From assembly GCF_001592755.1 (NCBI RefSeq), contig NZ_LUKF01000017.1, forward strand, positions 251,646-315,645: 64,000 nt of DNA, given 5' to 3'. The translations under genes were made by a program, and so were the position numbers. Position 1 is the first letter of the stretch; each line of letters starts with the position of its first letter. The notes below the pieces were generated by a model. That model worked only from the letters and a program-made list of their open reading frames with translations. It had not been told where the DNA came from and searched no databases. This DNA is from Bdellovibrio bacteriovorus. Lineage in GTDB: Bacteria; Bdellovibrionota; Bdellovibrionia; Bdellovibrionales; Bdellovibrionaceae. Shown piece by piece: positions 1 through 9,055 of the stretch.

Positions 1-269
1 AGCTCTTCCATAAAAAGTTGCACGGCGTTTCAGGGTGAAGGGGAATATAGGGCAGGGCTTTTGTGGCCGCGCCAGCGTTTAGGTGCCTGCTTCTTTTTTG
101 TACTGCTGTGTTTCATTTTTTTATTTTTTCCAAAAGGTGCCAGGGGACTTTTGGTTTTTTTGATTTGGAGAATTTGTTTTTTTAGATGGGATTCATTTTG
201 TTTTTTGGTCTAGGGGAATGTGAATGGCCGCTCTTTGTAGCGACTTTGGGTTGGGATTTTGAAAGGGTG

Positions 270-299
270 TTGAGAGTGGTTTATGGATCTTAGTTTTAT
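270..299 (+). promoter_or_regulatory. Candidate sigma-70-type promoter for the YceI gene
   Basis: TTGAGA at 270-275 and TTTTAT at 294-299 are separated by 18 bases, matching 5 of 6 and 4 of 6 consensus positions. Transcription would begin near 306 and leave a leader of about 80 bases. The region is T-rich, so a chance match is possible. Confidence 0.3.
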
Positions 300-349
300 T
301 CTTCTTGTCGAAGGTTGATCTCTTTTCTTAATTACGAAATAGTTTGTTT

Positions 350-366
350 GTTCAACAACATTGAAC
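350..366 (+). promoter_or_regulatory. Inverted repeat GTTCAA-N5-TTGAAC
   Basis: Perfect 6-base arms with a 5-base spacer lie 11 bases before the ribosome binding site of the YceI gene. It could be an operator or a small leader hairpin. No regulator is encoded next to it. Confidence 0.3.
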
Positions 367-388
367 GACATCTTTTAAGGAGAAAATG

Positions 389-973
389 ATGAAACTAGTT
401 TTGAGTGCATTGTTGGTTCTTTCGGCTGTTTCTGCTCAGGCGGCTGATGTTTATAAAATTGATACGAAGGCTTCGACTGTTGCTTGGAAGGGCACTAAGA
501 AAGTTGGAAGTGCTCATGATGGCGCTATCGCGGTTAAAGAAGGTGATGTGACTGTTGATAAAGGACAGTTGAAATCAGCTAATATCGTTATTGATATGGC
601 TACTATCACAAACAACGATGTGAAGGATGCTGAATACAATAAGAAACTTGTGGGTCACCTTTCTAACGATGACTTCTTTAACGTTCCAAAATTCCCGACT
701 TCTACTTTCAAACTTACTAAAGTGACTCCAAAATCTAAAGAGGAAGTCACTGTCAAAGGTGAGTTGACGATCAAAGGTGTGACTCAACCTATCGAGTTCC
801 CAGCGAAAGTTGTTGTGGGTAAAGATACTGTCACTGGCACTGCGGTTGTTAAAGTAGACCGTACTAAATGGGGTATCAAATACGGTTCAGGCAACTTCTT
901 TAAAGAACTTGCTGGCGATAAAATCATCAGCGATGAGTTCGAATTGAACTTGAACCTGGTTGCTAAGAAGTAA
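389..973 (+). CDS. YceI-family periplasmic lipid-binding-type protein
   Basis: YceI proteins are small lipocalin-like beta barrels that bind isoprenoid or other amphiphilic molecules, usually in the periplasm. Residues 1-19 form a clear signal peptide ending in AQA before ADVYKIDTKAS. The mature part shows the family pattern: an early ...STVAWKGTK strand, a central ...NNDVKDAEYNKKLVGHLSNDDFF segment and a late VKVDRTKWGIKYGSG motif. Length (194 residues) is usual. Two adjacent ATG codons exist (386, 389); 389 is chosen because AAGGAG at 377-382 then sits 6 bases away. The gene stands alone with its own terminator. The ligand cannot be told from sequence. Confidence 0.92.
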   Translation: MKLVLSALLVLSAVSAQAADVYKIDTKASTVAWKGTKKVGSAHDGAIAVKEGDVTVDKGQLKSANIVIDMATITNNDVKDAEYNKKLVGHLSNDDFFNVPKFPTSTFKLTKVTPKSKEEVTVKGELTIKGVTQPIEFPAKVVVGKDTVTGTAVVKVDRTKWGIKYGSGNFFKELAGDKIISDEFELNLNLVAKK

Positions 974-999
974 TTCAGAAAATTGAATTCTAAAAAAAA

Positions 1000-1028
1000 G
1001 CCTCGCTAAATATGCGGGGCTTTTTTTT
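1000..1028 (+). terminator. Intrinsic terminator after the YceI gene
   Basis: Arms GCCTCGC (1000-1006) and GCGGGGC (1014-1020), with one G-U pair, are followed by eight T. An A run precedes the hairpin, so it could also end the convergent MFS transcript. Confidence 0.85.
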
Positions 1029-1084
1029 ATTCAACGAACGATACTCGTTGTTAATTTTTTAACGATGAATCTAAAAGAGAAACA

Positions 1085-2305
1085 TTAAGTCGCCTGAAGT
1101 TTTTCAAGATCCAGTTTCCGCAAAGAAGGTGATAGATAGCCGATCAATCCGACCGTCAGAATGCACATGATCCCACCAAAATAAACAGCGGGCACAGTTC
1201 CTAAAAGCTTTGCGGCTATCCCAGATTCAAGTTCGCCAATTTCGTTTGATGAGCCGATAAAGATTGAATTCACGGCCGAGATCTTTCCACGCATATGATC
1301 CGGGGAAGACAGCTGGACGGCGGCAGAGCGAATCACCATGCTGATGCTGTCGAAGCTTCCACTGAGCGCTAGAGCAGCTACAGATAAATAAAAATTCGTA
1401 CTTAAGCCAAACACCAAGATGCAAAAACCAAAACCGGTAACTGCACTTAAAAGCCATCGTCCGGTGCGCATTCCATTTGTTCTAGATAAGTAAAGACTCA
1501 TCATGGTTGCACCGATAGCTGGTGCCGCTCTTAATATGCCTAGTCCTTTGGGTCCTACAAAAAGAATTTCATTCGCGAAGATGGGAAGAAGGGCGGTCAC
1601 GCCTCCAAAAAGAACCGAGATCATATCCAAAGACAAGGCCGGCAGAAGAATCGGGTGTTTGAAAACGAATTTTCCGCCAGAAAGAAGTTCATCTTTGATT
1701 GAAGCATGCTGCACGGTTTGTTCCGGTGCTGGTAAGTCCTTACGAATTAACATCAGAGAAACTGAAGCTATCACCAACAAGATGCAAACAATACTTGAAG
1801 AGGCGACAGGTCCCCAGAAGCCAAAGATCAATCCACCAACCGCAGGCCCACCGATGCGGGCTACTTGCATCACCGAGCTTGAAACAGCACTGGCGCGCAT
1901 AAGAAGACCGCGCTCCACCAGTCTTGGCACAATCGCAAAGATCGCCGGTTGAGAAAACGCACGGGCAAGACCCGTTAAGAAAGCGGCGAAGTATAGAAGC
2001 CCCACTTGAGTAGACACATTCATGTCGTGTGCGAAAAGATGCTCCGCTAGTACCACGAGACCTGAAAGCAAGCTCACGAAAATGACTCGACGATAAACCA
2101 TCAAGGGGCGTAAACGATCCACCAGGTATCCCGCATACAGAGCAAAGCCAATCGCCGGAATCGCCTCCGTTAAGCCGATAAATCCTAAATACAACGGATC
2201 TTTCAAGAGATCATAAATACGCCACCCAAGAATGACGGCTTGCATTTGCACGGCGAAAGTAAAGAAGAAGCGGGCACTGACGAGTTTCTTAAAATCCAAA
2301 GGCAT
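1085..2305 (-). CDS. MFS transporter
   Basis: This is a major facilitator superfamily transporter of 406 residues with about 12 hydrophobic segments, in the inner membrane. The N-terminal part (F-F-F-T-F-A-V-Q-M-Q-A, then LGFIGLTEAIPAIGFALYAG followed by YLVDRLRP) carries the MFS loop 2-3 pattern G-x-x-x-D-R and resembles the MFS_3/EntS-like exporters that extrude siderophores or drugs. A second half-repeat begins near residue 215. The gene is convergent with the YceI gene and has no operon partner, so the substrate is unknown; efflux is the likelier direction from the subfamily resemblance. Confidence 0.85.
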   Translation of the reverse strand: MPLDFKKLVSARFFFTFAVQMQAVILGWRIYDLLKDPLYLGFIGLTEAIPAIGFALYAGYLVDRLRPLMVYRRVIFVSLLSGLVVLAEHLFAHDMNVSTQVGLLYFAAFLTGLARAFSQPAIFAIVPRLVERGLLMRASAVSSSVMQVARIGGPAVGGLIFGFWGPVASSSIVCILLVIASVSLMLIRKDLPAPEQTVQHASIKDELLSGGKFVFKHPILLPALSLDMISVLFGGVTALLPIFANEILFVGPKGLGILRAAPAIGATMMSLYLSRTNGMRTGRWLLSAVTGFGFCILVFGLSTNFYLSVAALALSGSFDSISMVIRSAAVQLSSPDHMRGKISAVNSIFIGSSNEIGELESGIAAKLLGTVPAVYFGGIMCILTVGLIGYLSPSLRKLDLEKLQAT

Positions 2306-2423
2306 GCTCTTTATCTGCGCCTGGATTTCTTCTTTGGCAAGTTCTCATTTTGTGACGTCTGATTTCCTATCAATAGCAGTCCTAAATTGTCGCTATCTCA
2401 GACCGAGACATGCCAGCTCACTT

Positions 2424-2439
2424 ATAGGGGAGCCCCTAT
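2424..2439 (+). promoter_or_regulatory. Inverted repeat abutting the -24 element
   Basis: ATAGGGG (2424-2430) and CCCCTAT (2433-2439) are perfect 7-base arms with a 2-base spacer. The last base is also the T of the sigma-54 -24 element TGGCAC. Its position suggests a site for a protein that touches or blocks the polymerase, but no binding partner is evident. Confidence 0.4.
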
Positions 2440-2454
2440 GGCACCCTCCTTGCC
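2439..2454 (+). promoter_or_regulatory. Sigma-54 (RpoN) -24/-12 promoter
   Basis: TGGCAC (2439-2444), five bases, TTGCC (2450-2454): the invariant GG and GC are 12 bases apart as the family requires. The predicted start is near 2465, about 30 bases before the ATG of the 1330-residue gene. Such promoters need an AAA+ activator bound upstream; none is encoded in this window. Confidence 0.75.
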
Positions 2455-2495
2455 TTTATTCATGTTGAGACGAATTTTTTGTTCAGGAGGGTTCT

Positions 2496-5400
2496 ATGAA
2501 GATCCGTACCTTTAAAGCTTTAACAATGGCGATGGCGAGCACTTTTATCGTAGGCATGGCGGCACCGGTTTCTCAGGCTCACGCTTTCACGATGCCTTGG
2601 AAAAAGGCCGAAGCGGCTCCGCAAAAGGTACAAACAATTGTGATCGGCGTAGACGGACTTAGTTATTACGCTTTCAAAGCCGCACAACGCGAAGGTCTCT
2701 TTAAGGAGTTCTCACAATCAGGTGCGCACGTAGCTCCATTTCCTTCTATGACAGATCTTTCCTGGGCCTCCGTGACTCACACGGCAGACATCTTCGGTAA
2801 TGCCGGTCGTATCAAATCTGTGGAAGCGACTTATTTCGATGATGCCACTCAATCCGTGCAAGGTGATCCTCGCGATTACTATCGTCGCCTTTCTTTTCCG
2901 AAGTACTACATGGGCGCTTTTGAGTTTTTCTTTAATCCGTATGTTGAAGCCTTGATGTATTTCCCAACAGAAGAAGTTCCAAAACTAGAAATCAAAACAG
3001 TTGTCGATGACCTTATTGCTGCTAAACCAAAGCAGTTCCTAACTGGCTATATCGGTGCGATTGATTCTACAGCGCACACTCAAAAGGACCGCTTATTCCC
3101 AGTCATGCGCATTCTTGATGCTGAATTAAAGCGTCTTTTAAAATCTTATAAAGACAAAGGCCAAGATGTTGAAGTGGTTCTAGTTTCGGACCACGGTAAT
3201 ATCGGACGATTCCAAGAAGGTAAGCCTGAAGAAGAATTAATAGGCGTTAACATTGGAGACGTAATTCAAAGAGCGGGTCTTAATAATGTTCAACAACTGA
3301 AAGATTCAAAAGATGTGGCTGTCCCTCTTATGGCATTGGGAACCTGGGCCCCCGTTTATCTAAAAGACCGCAAAAACATGCAAAACTTGATCGGAGAGTT
3401 CCGTAAGGAAAACTGGTTCGATCTTGCAGTGACTATCAATCGTAATAACGAAAGTGAAACTTTGATGGCCGTGACTTCTCAACAAGGAAGCGCCGTCATT
3501 CAGTACGATAAAAAGAACAAACTTTATTACTACTATGCCGAGACTGGAAATGCTCTTCGCATCGACAAAGAGTATATTTCTACGAAAGCGGCTCCCAAAG
3601 CCATCCAGCCTAAAGATCTAGTTAAAGCTTCTGAAAACTCATTATACCCAGACGCGATCTATCGTTTGGTCGAATCAGCTTCCGAAAGAAACTTCGACTT
3701 CCCAGATTTCATCCTGACTTTAAAAGATGGTTACTATATCAACTCTTCATTGGGCGCATTTACAAAAATGTACCGCACACACGGTTCATTGACGGCTTCA
3801 TCTTCTTACGGATTGATGGCTTCAAATAAAAGAGCGATCCCTGGTCAAATCCGTTCTAAAGACATTCTTCCTTACCTTGGTATTGAACCTAAATCCCTTT
3901 TCGGAGAAACATCTCGCCGTTCTGATTTTTCAGCTCAGCAAGCGCTTGAAGACGTTGTGAAAAATGCCACTCGCGGTGTAGAGACGGAAGCAAAAAATCT
4001 TTCGCAAAAACGCATCTTCCAACATATTTCAAGATTCGTTTCTGACACGCGTCCGTATTTCCTAGTTTCAGAAATGAAAAGTTTCATGGATGCTTTCAAA
4101 TTCGATCCATTCCAGAAATCGCCATCTCAAGCTCTGACTCCAATGAGCTTTGATATCAGTAAGTTCGACGTGACAACAATGATCAGCCCTGAAGATATCG
4201 GTGCGGTCACGGATGCAGTTCTAACTTCAGGTTCAGTTGATAACTTGATGAATGACCCGCGCGTGCAAAAAGTAAAAGAAAAAGTAGGTCTATTGCAAGA
4301 CTCTAAAGGTGCGGGTATTGAGTGGAAGCAAGAAGAAGGGGCGACAGGCCTAGATTCTACTTTGAATAAATTTAAACAATACATCCTTCCGGCAAAACGT
4401 GCCGTGATGAAGATGTACCAAATGCCATATCTTTTAGAAAAATCCATCGTGGTTCAGGAAAAGCCTTACATCCCTGAAACTCGCGATCTGCAATTTGCTC
4501 GCACGTGGACTTCTAATAAATCTGACTTGGTTAAGAGTTATAAAGCTCTAAATTCTCCAAGCAATAAGCAAGTAGCCCAAGTTCAATCTCTGTTAAAAGA
4601 AGCTATCAAAGAAGCAGAGTTGGAAGAACGCGTTTACCCAACGGCTCTTTCTAAAGTCTATAATGAAAAACTTGATGACGTGACTCTAGTTTATGTTCCC
4701 GGCATCTATAACAGCATCTTTGACAGAGAAATCTTCAGTCTAGGCCTCAACGCTGTCAGCGATGAAATGGGTGTACGTGTCATCACGCCACCAGTAGAAG
4801 CAACATGCTCTAGTGATTACAATGCAGAGATCATTCTAAAATACCTTCGTGAAGATTTTAAGGCCCGTCAAGCGCGCGGTCATAAAGCTCCTCGCTACTT
4901 GATCGTGGGTTACTCTAAAGGTGCTGTTGATACACTTCATGCCTTTACAAAAGCAGGTTCTTTTGTGTCGACATACGTAAAAGGTTTCGTGGCAGTCGCG
5001 GCTCCTTTGCATGGCTCTAGCATCCTAAATACAACAGACGTTCCTTTCGCGTTGGTTTCAGCTCTTTCTGAAAATGAAGGTCCTGAAGTTTGTAAAACAG
5101 AAAAGACAGCTTCTAAGTCTATCACGCCAACAGCGATGGAAGCTTTCTGGAGAAAAAATGAGACATCCCTCATTGGTCTGACTCGTTACTTCTCTGTGAC
5201 TTTCGAAAGTGATCCTGAAGATTCACACATCTTCATGAAAGCGACGAAAATCATCGGTCAGTTTGATGAAAGCAATGACGGTGTTGTGACGGTGTCTTCT
5301 TCGAAGTTCCCGAAAAAGCTGATGGCCTTGGATATGGGAACTATCAAAGCCGATCACTTGGCAGGTATCTTGTCTTCTCGCTTTAACCAAAAAGCCTTTA

Positions 5401-6488
5401 TGAAAGGTTTGGTTCAATCGATGGCAGAATTGAATGTGACCGATGACAAAGAAAATCTTCGCTGGAACACGCAAGTGATCTTAGCTGAAGCGAATCGTCA
5501 TCCCTTCAAAACTCAAAGCTACGCTCGTCTTGGAAAAGACGGTCTAGCGAAAGTGTACTCGTTAAAGGCTGAGCACTTGGTAGATTTCCTTCCGTACGGA
5601 AACTCTCACGAGTTGAACCGTCAATTAATCCCGGCGGTGAATGACCCGGCATCAAGCTATGAAGTGAAAACAAAACTTCCAAGCTCTCAGTTAAGCTATG
5701 ATCCGTATGCGGTGTTGGATGTACAAAAACTTCCAGACATTATGGCGGTGAAAAAAGTCAGCCCAGCAACTCGCGCGAACATGCCAAACGGCATTAACAT
5801 TGAGTACAATCACAAGAACATGGTGCACTTCCGTATGGATCACCAGTTCAATTACGAGTCGCGCTCTCCGGGTGGTTTGGATGACAACAAAGACTTTGGT
5901 TATATTACGGCGGAATACAATGGCGAGCCATGGGCTTTGATGAAGAGTGTTAATAACTCTATGCGCATGACTACTTTGGCCTACAGATTTTCACCGGTCG
6001 AGTTTTCAAAAATGAACTTAAAGCTGGCTGTAACCAAGGGTGTTAAAGGCGCGGACCCTGTAAAAGGCAAAACGGGCATTGATGACTCTGCTTTCCAGGT
6101 GTGGTTCACAGTTCGTATTGGTAAAGCGAACGGCGATCGTACTTTAGTAGATCCAAAGAATGACAAGGTTGTTCTTTTCGGTTACTACTGGGGTGATGAA
6201 GTTTCTGGTGAAAAAAGACAAGCCGGACAGATTTTTGAAAACTGGTACTCTAACAAAAATATTGTCGTAGCGACTTTGCCAGAGGCAAAACAACTTTTGC
6301 TAAACAATCAAGACATGCTGGGTAAAGCACAAAACTACCAGCGCAACTTGGCTGAAGACTTGGCAAAAGCTTTCCCGGGCGTTTCAGTTGATGATATGGA
6401 GATCGCAGCGATCACTATCCAGCATGACTCTAACGACGCGAAAGATTCTTCGGAAGCTTATTTCAAAGGATTGAGCTTCCAACCATAA
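2496..6488 (+). CDS. Exported three-domain hydrolase: AlkP/phosphodiesterase + alpha/beta hydrolase + DUF3047-like
   Basis: A 1330-residue protein with a signal peptide (about residues 1-30, cleavage near SQAHA). Residues about 45-470 look like the alkaline phosphatase/type I phosphodiesterase fold: D53 in IGVDGL, a S/T-rich nucleophile region near residue 85 (PSMTDLSWAS), D190-x3-H194, D232-H233 in VSDHG and H429 in RTHGS, which together match the two-metal site. Residues about 690-960 form an alpha/beta hydrolase with VPGIYNS and nucleophile S807 in GYSKG. The last about 230 residues resemble DUF3047 (FGYYWGD, the W in ENWYSN, and IAAITIQHDSND). The ribosome site AGGAGGG lies 7 bases before the ATG. 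A sigma-54 promoter precedes it and a second alpha/beta hydrolase follows after 10 bases. A phospholipid-type substrate is inference. Confidence 0.75.
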   Translation: MKIRTFKALTMAMASTFIVGMAAPVSQAHAFTMPWKKAEAAPQKVQTIVIGVDGLSYYAFKAAQREGLFKEFSQSGAHVAPFPSMTDLSWASVTHTADIFGNAGRIKSVEATYFDDATQSVQGDPRDYYRRLSFPKYYMGAFEFFFNPYVEALMYFPTEEVPKLEIKTVVDDLIAAKPKQFLTGYIGAIDSTAHTQKDRLFPVMRILDAELKRLLKSYKDKGQDVEVVLVSDHGNIGRFQEGKPEEELIGVNIGDVIQRAGLNNVQQLKDSKDVAVPLMALGTWAPVYLKDRKNMQNLIGEFRKENWFDLAVTINRNNESETLMAVTSQQGSAVIQYDKKNKLYYYYAETGNALRIDKEYISTKAAPKAIQPKDLVKASENSLYPDAIYRLVESASERNFDFPDFILTLKDGYYINSSLGAFTKMYRTHGSLTASSSYGLMASNKRAIPGQIRSKDILPYLGIEPKSLFGETSRRSDFSAQQALEDVVKNATRGVETEAKNLSQKRIFQHISRFVSDTRPYFLVSEMKSFMDAFKFDPFQKSPSQALTPMSFDISKFDVTTMISPEDIGAVTDAVLTSGSVDNLMNDPRVQKVKEKVGLLQDSKGAGIEWKQEEGATGLDSTLNKFKQYILPAKRAVMKMYQMPYLLEKSIVVQEKPYIPETRDLQFARTWTSNKSDLVKSYKALNSPSNKQVAQVQSLLKEAIKEAELEERVYPTALSKVYNEKLDDVTLVYVPGIYNSIFDREIFSLGLNAVSDEMGVRVITPPVEATCSSDYNAEIILKYLREDFKARQARGHKAPRYLIVGYSKGAVDTLHAFTKAGSFVSTYVKGFVAVAAPLHGSSILNTTDVPFALVSALSENEGPEVCKTEKTASKSITPTAMEAFWRKNETSLIGLTRYFSVTFESDPEDSHIFMKATKIIGQFDESNDGVVTVSSSKFPKKLMALDMGTIKADHLAGILSSRFNQKAFMKGLVQSMAELNVTDDKENLRWNTQVILAEANRHPFKTQSYARLGKDGLAKVYSLKAEHLVDFLPYGNSHELNRQLIPAVNDPASSYEVKTKLPSSQLSYDPYAVLDVQKLPDIMAVKKVSPATRANMPNGINIEYNHKNMVHFRMDHQFNYESRSPGGLDDNKDFGYITAEYNGEPWALMKSVNNSMRMTTLAYRFSPVEFSKMNLKLAVTKGVKGADPVKGKTGIDDSAFQVWFTVRIGKANGDRTLVDPKNDKVVLFGYYWGDEVSGEKRQAGQIFENWYSNKNIVVATLPEAKQLLLNNQDMLGKAQNYQRNLAEDLAKAFPGVSVDDMEIAAITIQHDSNDAKDSSEAYFKGLSFQP

Positions 6489-6498
6489 AAGGAAGTTC

Positions 6499-7251
6499 AT
6501 GTCGGGTTCTAGAGAGTGGGTCTTAATTCGTGGCATCGTCAGTGAAGAATTTCACTGGTGGGATTTTCTGCCCGAAATGAAGACCCGCTTCCCGCAAGAT
6601 CTTCTGCATACTCCGGACATCATCGGTAATGGAAAGTTTTTTGAAAAGACCACTCCTTGGAGAGTGAAACCCAATATCGAAGGTCTTCGTTCCCAAGTTC
6701 CGACAAATAATAAAAAAATTCTTTTTGGGTTTTCTTTAGGCGGAATGCTTTCGCTTGAATGGGCGCATACCTACCCGGAAGAGGTGAGGGCGGTCGTTCT
6801 TGTAAACTCCAGTCTTAACAATTCTCCTTTTTATCGCCGAATGACTCCAGGAGCATTTCTGAATATTGCAAAGCTCGCGGCTGTGAAAGATCACGTCGTA
6901 AAAGAAGAACGCGTCTTAAAGATGACAAGCTTCCTTCCTGAAGAGCGAATTAAAAGCATGGCTCCTGTCTGGGGCGAACGAAGTCAGAAGTATCCACTGC
7001 GTCCTACCAACTTCTTGTGGCAATTGGCGCTAGCTTCGCAGATTCCGCAAAGGGAAAAACCCCAGATTCCGGTCTTAGTTTTATCGTCGGGTAAAGATAA
7101 GGTCGTGCATCCATCTTGCTCAGAGCGAATTGCAAAGAAATGGAATCTTCCTTTGATCACGCACCCCGAAGCAGGGCATGATCTTTTCTTGGACGACCCA
7201 CACTGGATCCTGAATCAGCTGCAAAACTGGTTAGAAAAAGAAAAGATTTAA
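6499..7251 (+). CDS. Alpha/beta hydrolase (BioH/esterase-like)
   Basis: A 250-residue cytoplasmic alpha/beta hydrolase without signal peptide. The nucleophile elbow is GFSLGG near residue 77, and the acid and histidine are suggested by LSSGKDKVVHP and EAGHDLFLDDP near the C-terminus. The pattern, including the W-rich N-terminus and short lid, is close to BioH-type carboxylesterases, but biotin genes are not nearby and the assignment stops at hydrolase. It starts 10 bases after the large exported hydrolase and is probably co-transcribed with it, so the two may act on the same class of ester on either side of the membrane. It ends overlapping the convergent PAP2 gene by 4 bases. Confidence 0.82.
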   Translation: MSGSREWVLIRGIVSEEFHWWDFLPEMKTRFPQDLLHTPDIIGNGKFFEKTTPWRVKPNIEGLRSQVPTNNKKILFGFSLGGMLSLEWAHTYPEEVRAVVLVNSSLNNSPFYRRMTPGAFLNIAKLAAVKDHVVKEERVLKMTSFLPEERIKSMAPVWGERSQKYPLRPTNFLWQLALASQIPQREKPQIPVLVLSSGKDKVVHPSCSERIAKKWNLPLITHPEAGHDLFLDDPHWILNQLQNWLEKEKI

Positions 7252-7883
7252 AACTGTGTGAGCCACTGATCAATGGCTGGAGAAAACTTCTCTGCCACCG
7301 TGAACATCCACAGGGCTGTGACTGCACCCGCAAAAACGTCCATCGTCCAATGAGCTCTTAATAAAAGAACAGTGATTACTTCGTAAATCACAATGAAAAT
7401 AGCTAGCGCGGTAAATAAGGGCCCGCCTAAAGAAGCCACTTCTAAAGCACCAAAGACTGCTAAGGCCGTGTGACCAGAGAAAAACAAATCGTTCGAAACA
7501 CCGTAAGTCACAAATAAGGAAGGAAAGCCCGGGTCTTTCCAAATCATACCTTCCGGCGTAGGCAATACGGTGATGACTTGATTGATCTGACGAAGCGCGA
7601 ACAGAAAGAACAATCCAAAAAGAGGTCGGATGGACGGGCCCAATAAAGCCGATGCAATCAGAAAGATCCCCAAAGCATCCACAATCAAAGAGCTTGAGAT
7701 TAAAAGCGCGCGTGATCCCCAAGGGTGATGTTGTAAAGTGGCGTTGATCTTGTCGGTGAACTTATGAACAGAATCATGAATAGCACCCGCATGCTTCTGA
7801 TTTCTTTTTCCCAAAAGTTTTTGCGAGAATAACCAAATGGCGACAGCTCCTGCCGCGATCAAGCTTTTAATAACCAAACTCAT
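7248..7883 (-). CDS. PAP2-like membrane phosphatase
   Basis: An integral membrane protein with about 5-6 helices. It has the phosphatidic-acid-phosphatase type 2 motifs SGHTA (about residue 132) and RAHWTMDVFAG (about residue 180), typical of PAP2 and the related sphingomyelin-synthase-like branch; the histidines are the catalytic ones of the family. The usual first motif (K-x6-R-P) is not obvious. The start at 7883 is chosen because AGGTG lies 7 bases upstream; the frame stays open to a TTG at 7970. It probably dephosphorylates a lipid phosphate at the inner membrane. The stop shares bases with the stop of the opposite-strand hydrolase. Confidence 0.78.
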   Translation of the reverse strand: MSLVIKSLIAAGAVAIWLFSQKLLGKRNQKHAGAIHDSVHKFTDKINATLQHHPWGSRALLISSSLIVDALGIFLIASALLGPSIRPLFGLFFLFALRQINQVITVLPTPEGMIWKDPGFPSLFVTYGVSNDLFFSGHTALAVFGALEVASLGGPLFTALAIFIVIYEVITVLLLRAHWTMDVFAGAVTALWMFTVAEKFSPAIDQWLTQF

Positions 7884-8102
7884 AGCCCACACCTGCTTTG
7901 AGGTCACCATAGCCCATTGCTGCTTTTCAGAAAAGAAGAACTTGTAGATCCCTTGGGCGGCCCTCGACAAAATCTGTCTTCAGGCGCTTCAAGGCGTTCT
8001 GAGGTCTTCGTCTTATAATGAGAATCGTTAGAAATATCAGGAGATTAGAAGAACTCCCCAATGGCTTTTTCTTTGCACCGTAAAGAAGAGATCGAGGTGT
8101 AT

Positions 8103-8714
8103 ATGAAAGACGCTAAATTTTTAATCATCACTCTTCTTGCAGTAGCGGCAATGTCCCTCAGTGCGTGCGCGAAAAAGGATTCCGAATTTGCAGCTCGTTA
8201 TCAAAGAAATAAAATGGGCGCAAAAGTGGTTGATGGCCCAAAAACCCAAGCCGCTGGCGAACAAGCTGCCGCGCAAGGTTTAGAAGCGGATGTTGTCAAC
8301 GTCACTCGTCATTGGACTCCCGAAGGTCAGCCAGGCCCTCGCGTGGTCGTTTCAACAATCCTTGTGAATAACCAAGAAGTCCCTGTGACGACGGCTCATA
8401 CAGGAACGGAACAAGTTAACGGCCGAGTCGATATTGCGGGTTATGTTGTAGCCTTCCATGCCATGTGTGGAAACGCGACTTGCAATCCCTACTATGCAAC
8501 GATGGAAGTCTATCAAAACAATCGTATGCTTATTCAAGAGGGCGTGCGAGTTTTCTTCGACAAGCAAACTCCTGCTGATGAAGATCGCTATCAATGGTTT
8601 AAGCCTGAAGAGTCTTTGCCTTTAGTGGGCGCAGGCGGGGTGAGTGATCCATCAGGAATGGTGGGTTACTTCAACACGACCCAAGCCGTGATCGGTTCAG
8701 GTCGTATCAAATAG
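8103..8714 (+). CDS. Lipoprotein of unknown function
   Basis: A 203-residue lipoprotein: K at position 5, a hydrophobic stretch and lipobox LSAC place the lipidated cysteine near residue 21. The mature part holds one C-GNATC pair that could form a disulfide, then a beta-rich stretch (TMEVYQNNRMLIQEGVRVFF). No family is recognised. The ATG at 8103 is preferred over the ATG at 8061 because it places the signal sequence at the very N-terminus. The gene stands alone, divergent from the PAP2 gene. Confidence 0.75.
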   Translation: MKDAKFLIITLLAVAAMSLSACAKKDSEFAARYQRNKMGAKVVDGPKTQAAGEQAAAQGLEADVVNVTRHWTPEGQPGPRVVVSTILVNNQEVPVTTAHTGTEQVNGRVDIAGYVVAFHAMCGNATCNPYYATMEVYQNNRMLIQEGVRVFFDKQTPADEDRYQWFKPEESLPLVGAGGVSDPSGMVGYFNTTQAVIGSGRIK

Positions 8715-8728
8715 TCTGTCTTCTAATA

Positions 8729-9028
8729 TTAAGTCAGTTGTGACGGAGAGTTCTTGCGCAGTCTCTCCGTTTTTCCTTTTTCGATCTCTTCATTTAGAAT
8801 TTCTGAAAGATGTGTGTTTCGAGTTTTCACTAAAGAATCTATCTTAAGAAGATAATCGGCCAGATGATGAAACAGTCTTTCAATCTCTGAGTCCGTTTCT
8901 AAGCGCCCTTCCTCTTCTTTAATCTCCTCGGTCAGGCGATCCACAATAAAAAGGGCCGCGTTTAAGGAAATACCAATCTGATGAAGATAATCACGCTCGA
9001 GATAGAGTTGGCGTTGCGACTCGTCCAT
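8729..9028 (-). CDS. Small helical protein of unknown function
   Basis: A 99-residue soluble protein without signal peptide. It is highly charged and probably entirely helical, with a heptad-like pattern (LTEEIKEEEGRLETDSEIER, then LADYLLKIDSLVKTRN), so a small coiled coil or helix bundle is expected. The start at 9028 is set by AGGAGG 4 bases upstream; an in-frame ATG at 9055 lacks such a site. The gene is convergent with the upstream lipoprotein gene. No family is recognised. Confidence 0.6.
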   Translation of the reverse strand: MDESQRQLYLERDYLHQIGISLNAALFIVDRLTEEIKEEEGRLETDSEIERLFHHLADYLLKIDSLVKTRNTHLSEILNEEIEKGKTERLRKNSPSQLT

Positions 9029-9055
9029 GAGGCCTCCTGTTCTTCTCAGTATCAA

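Larger units (their letters stand above)
1..388. other. Non-coding leader region before the YceI gene
   Basis: No convincing gene is seen on either strand. The stretch is rich in T runs, especially about 110-200, and holds a candidate promoter (270-299) and a short inverted repeat (350-366) before the YceI gene. Its left end may be the 3' flank of a gene outside the window, but nothing here proves that. Confidence 0.5.

Noticed and set aside
1503-1952. 149-residue open frame antisense to the MFS gene
   Set aside because: It lies fully inside a well-supported transporter gene, has no ribosome site and no domain pattern.
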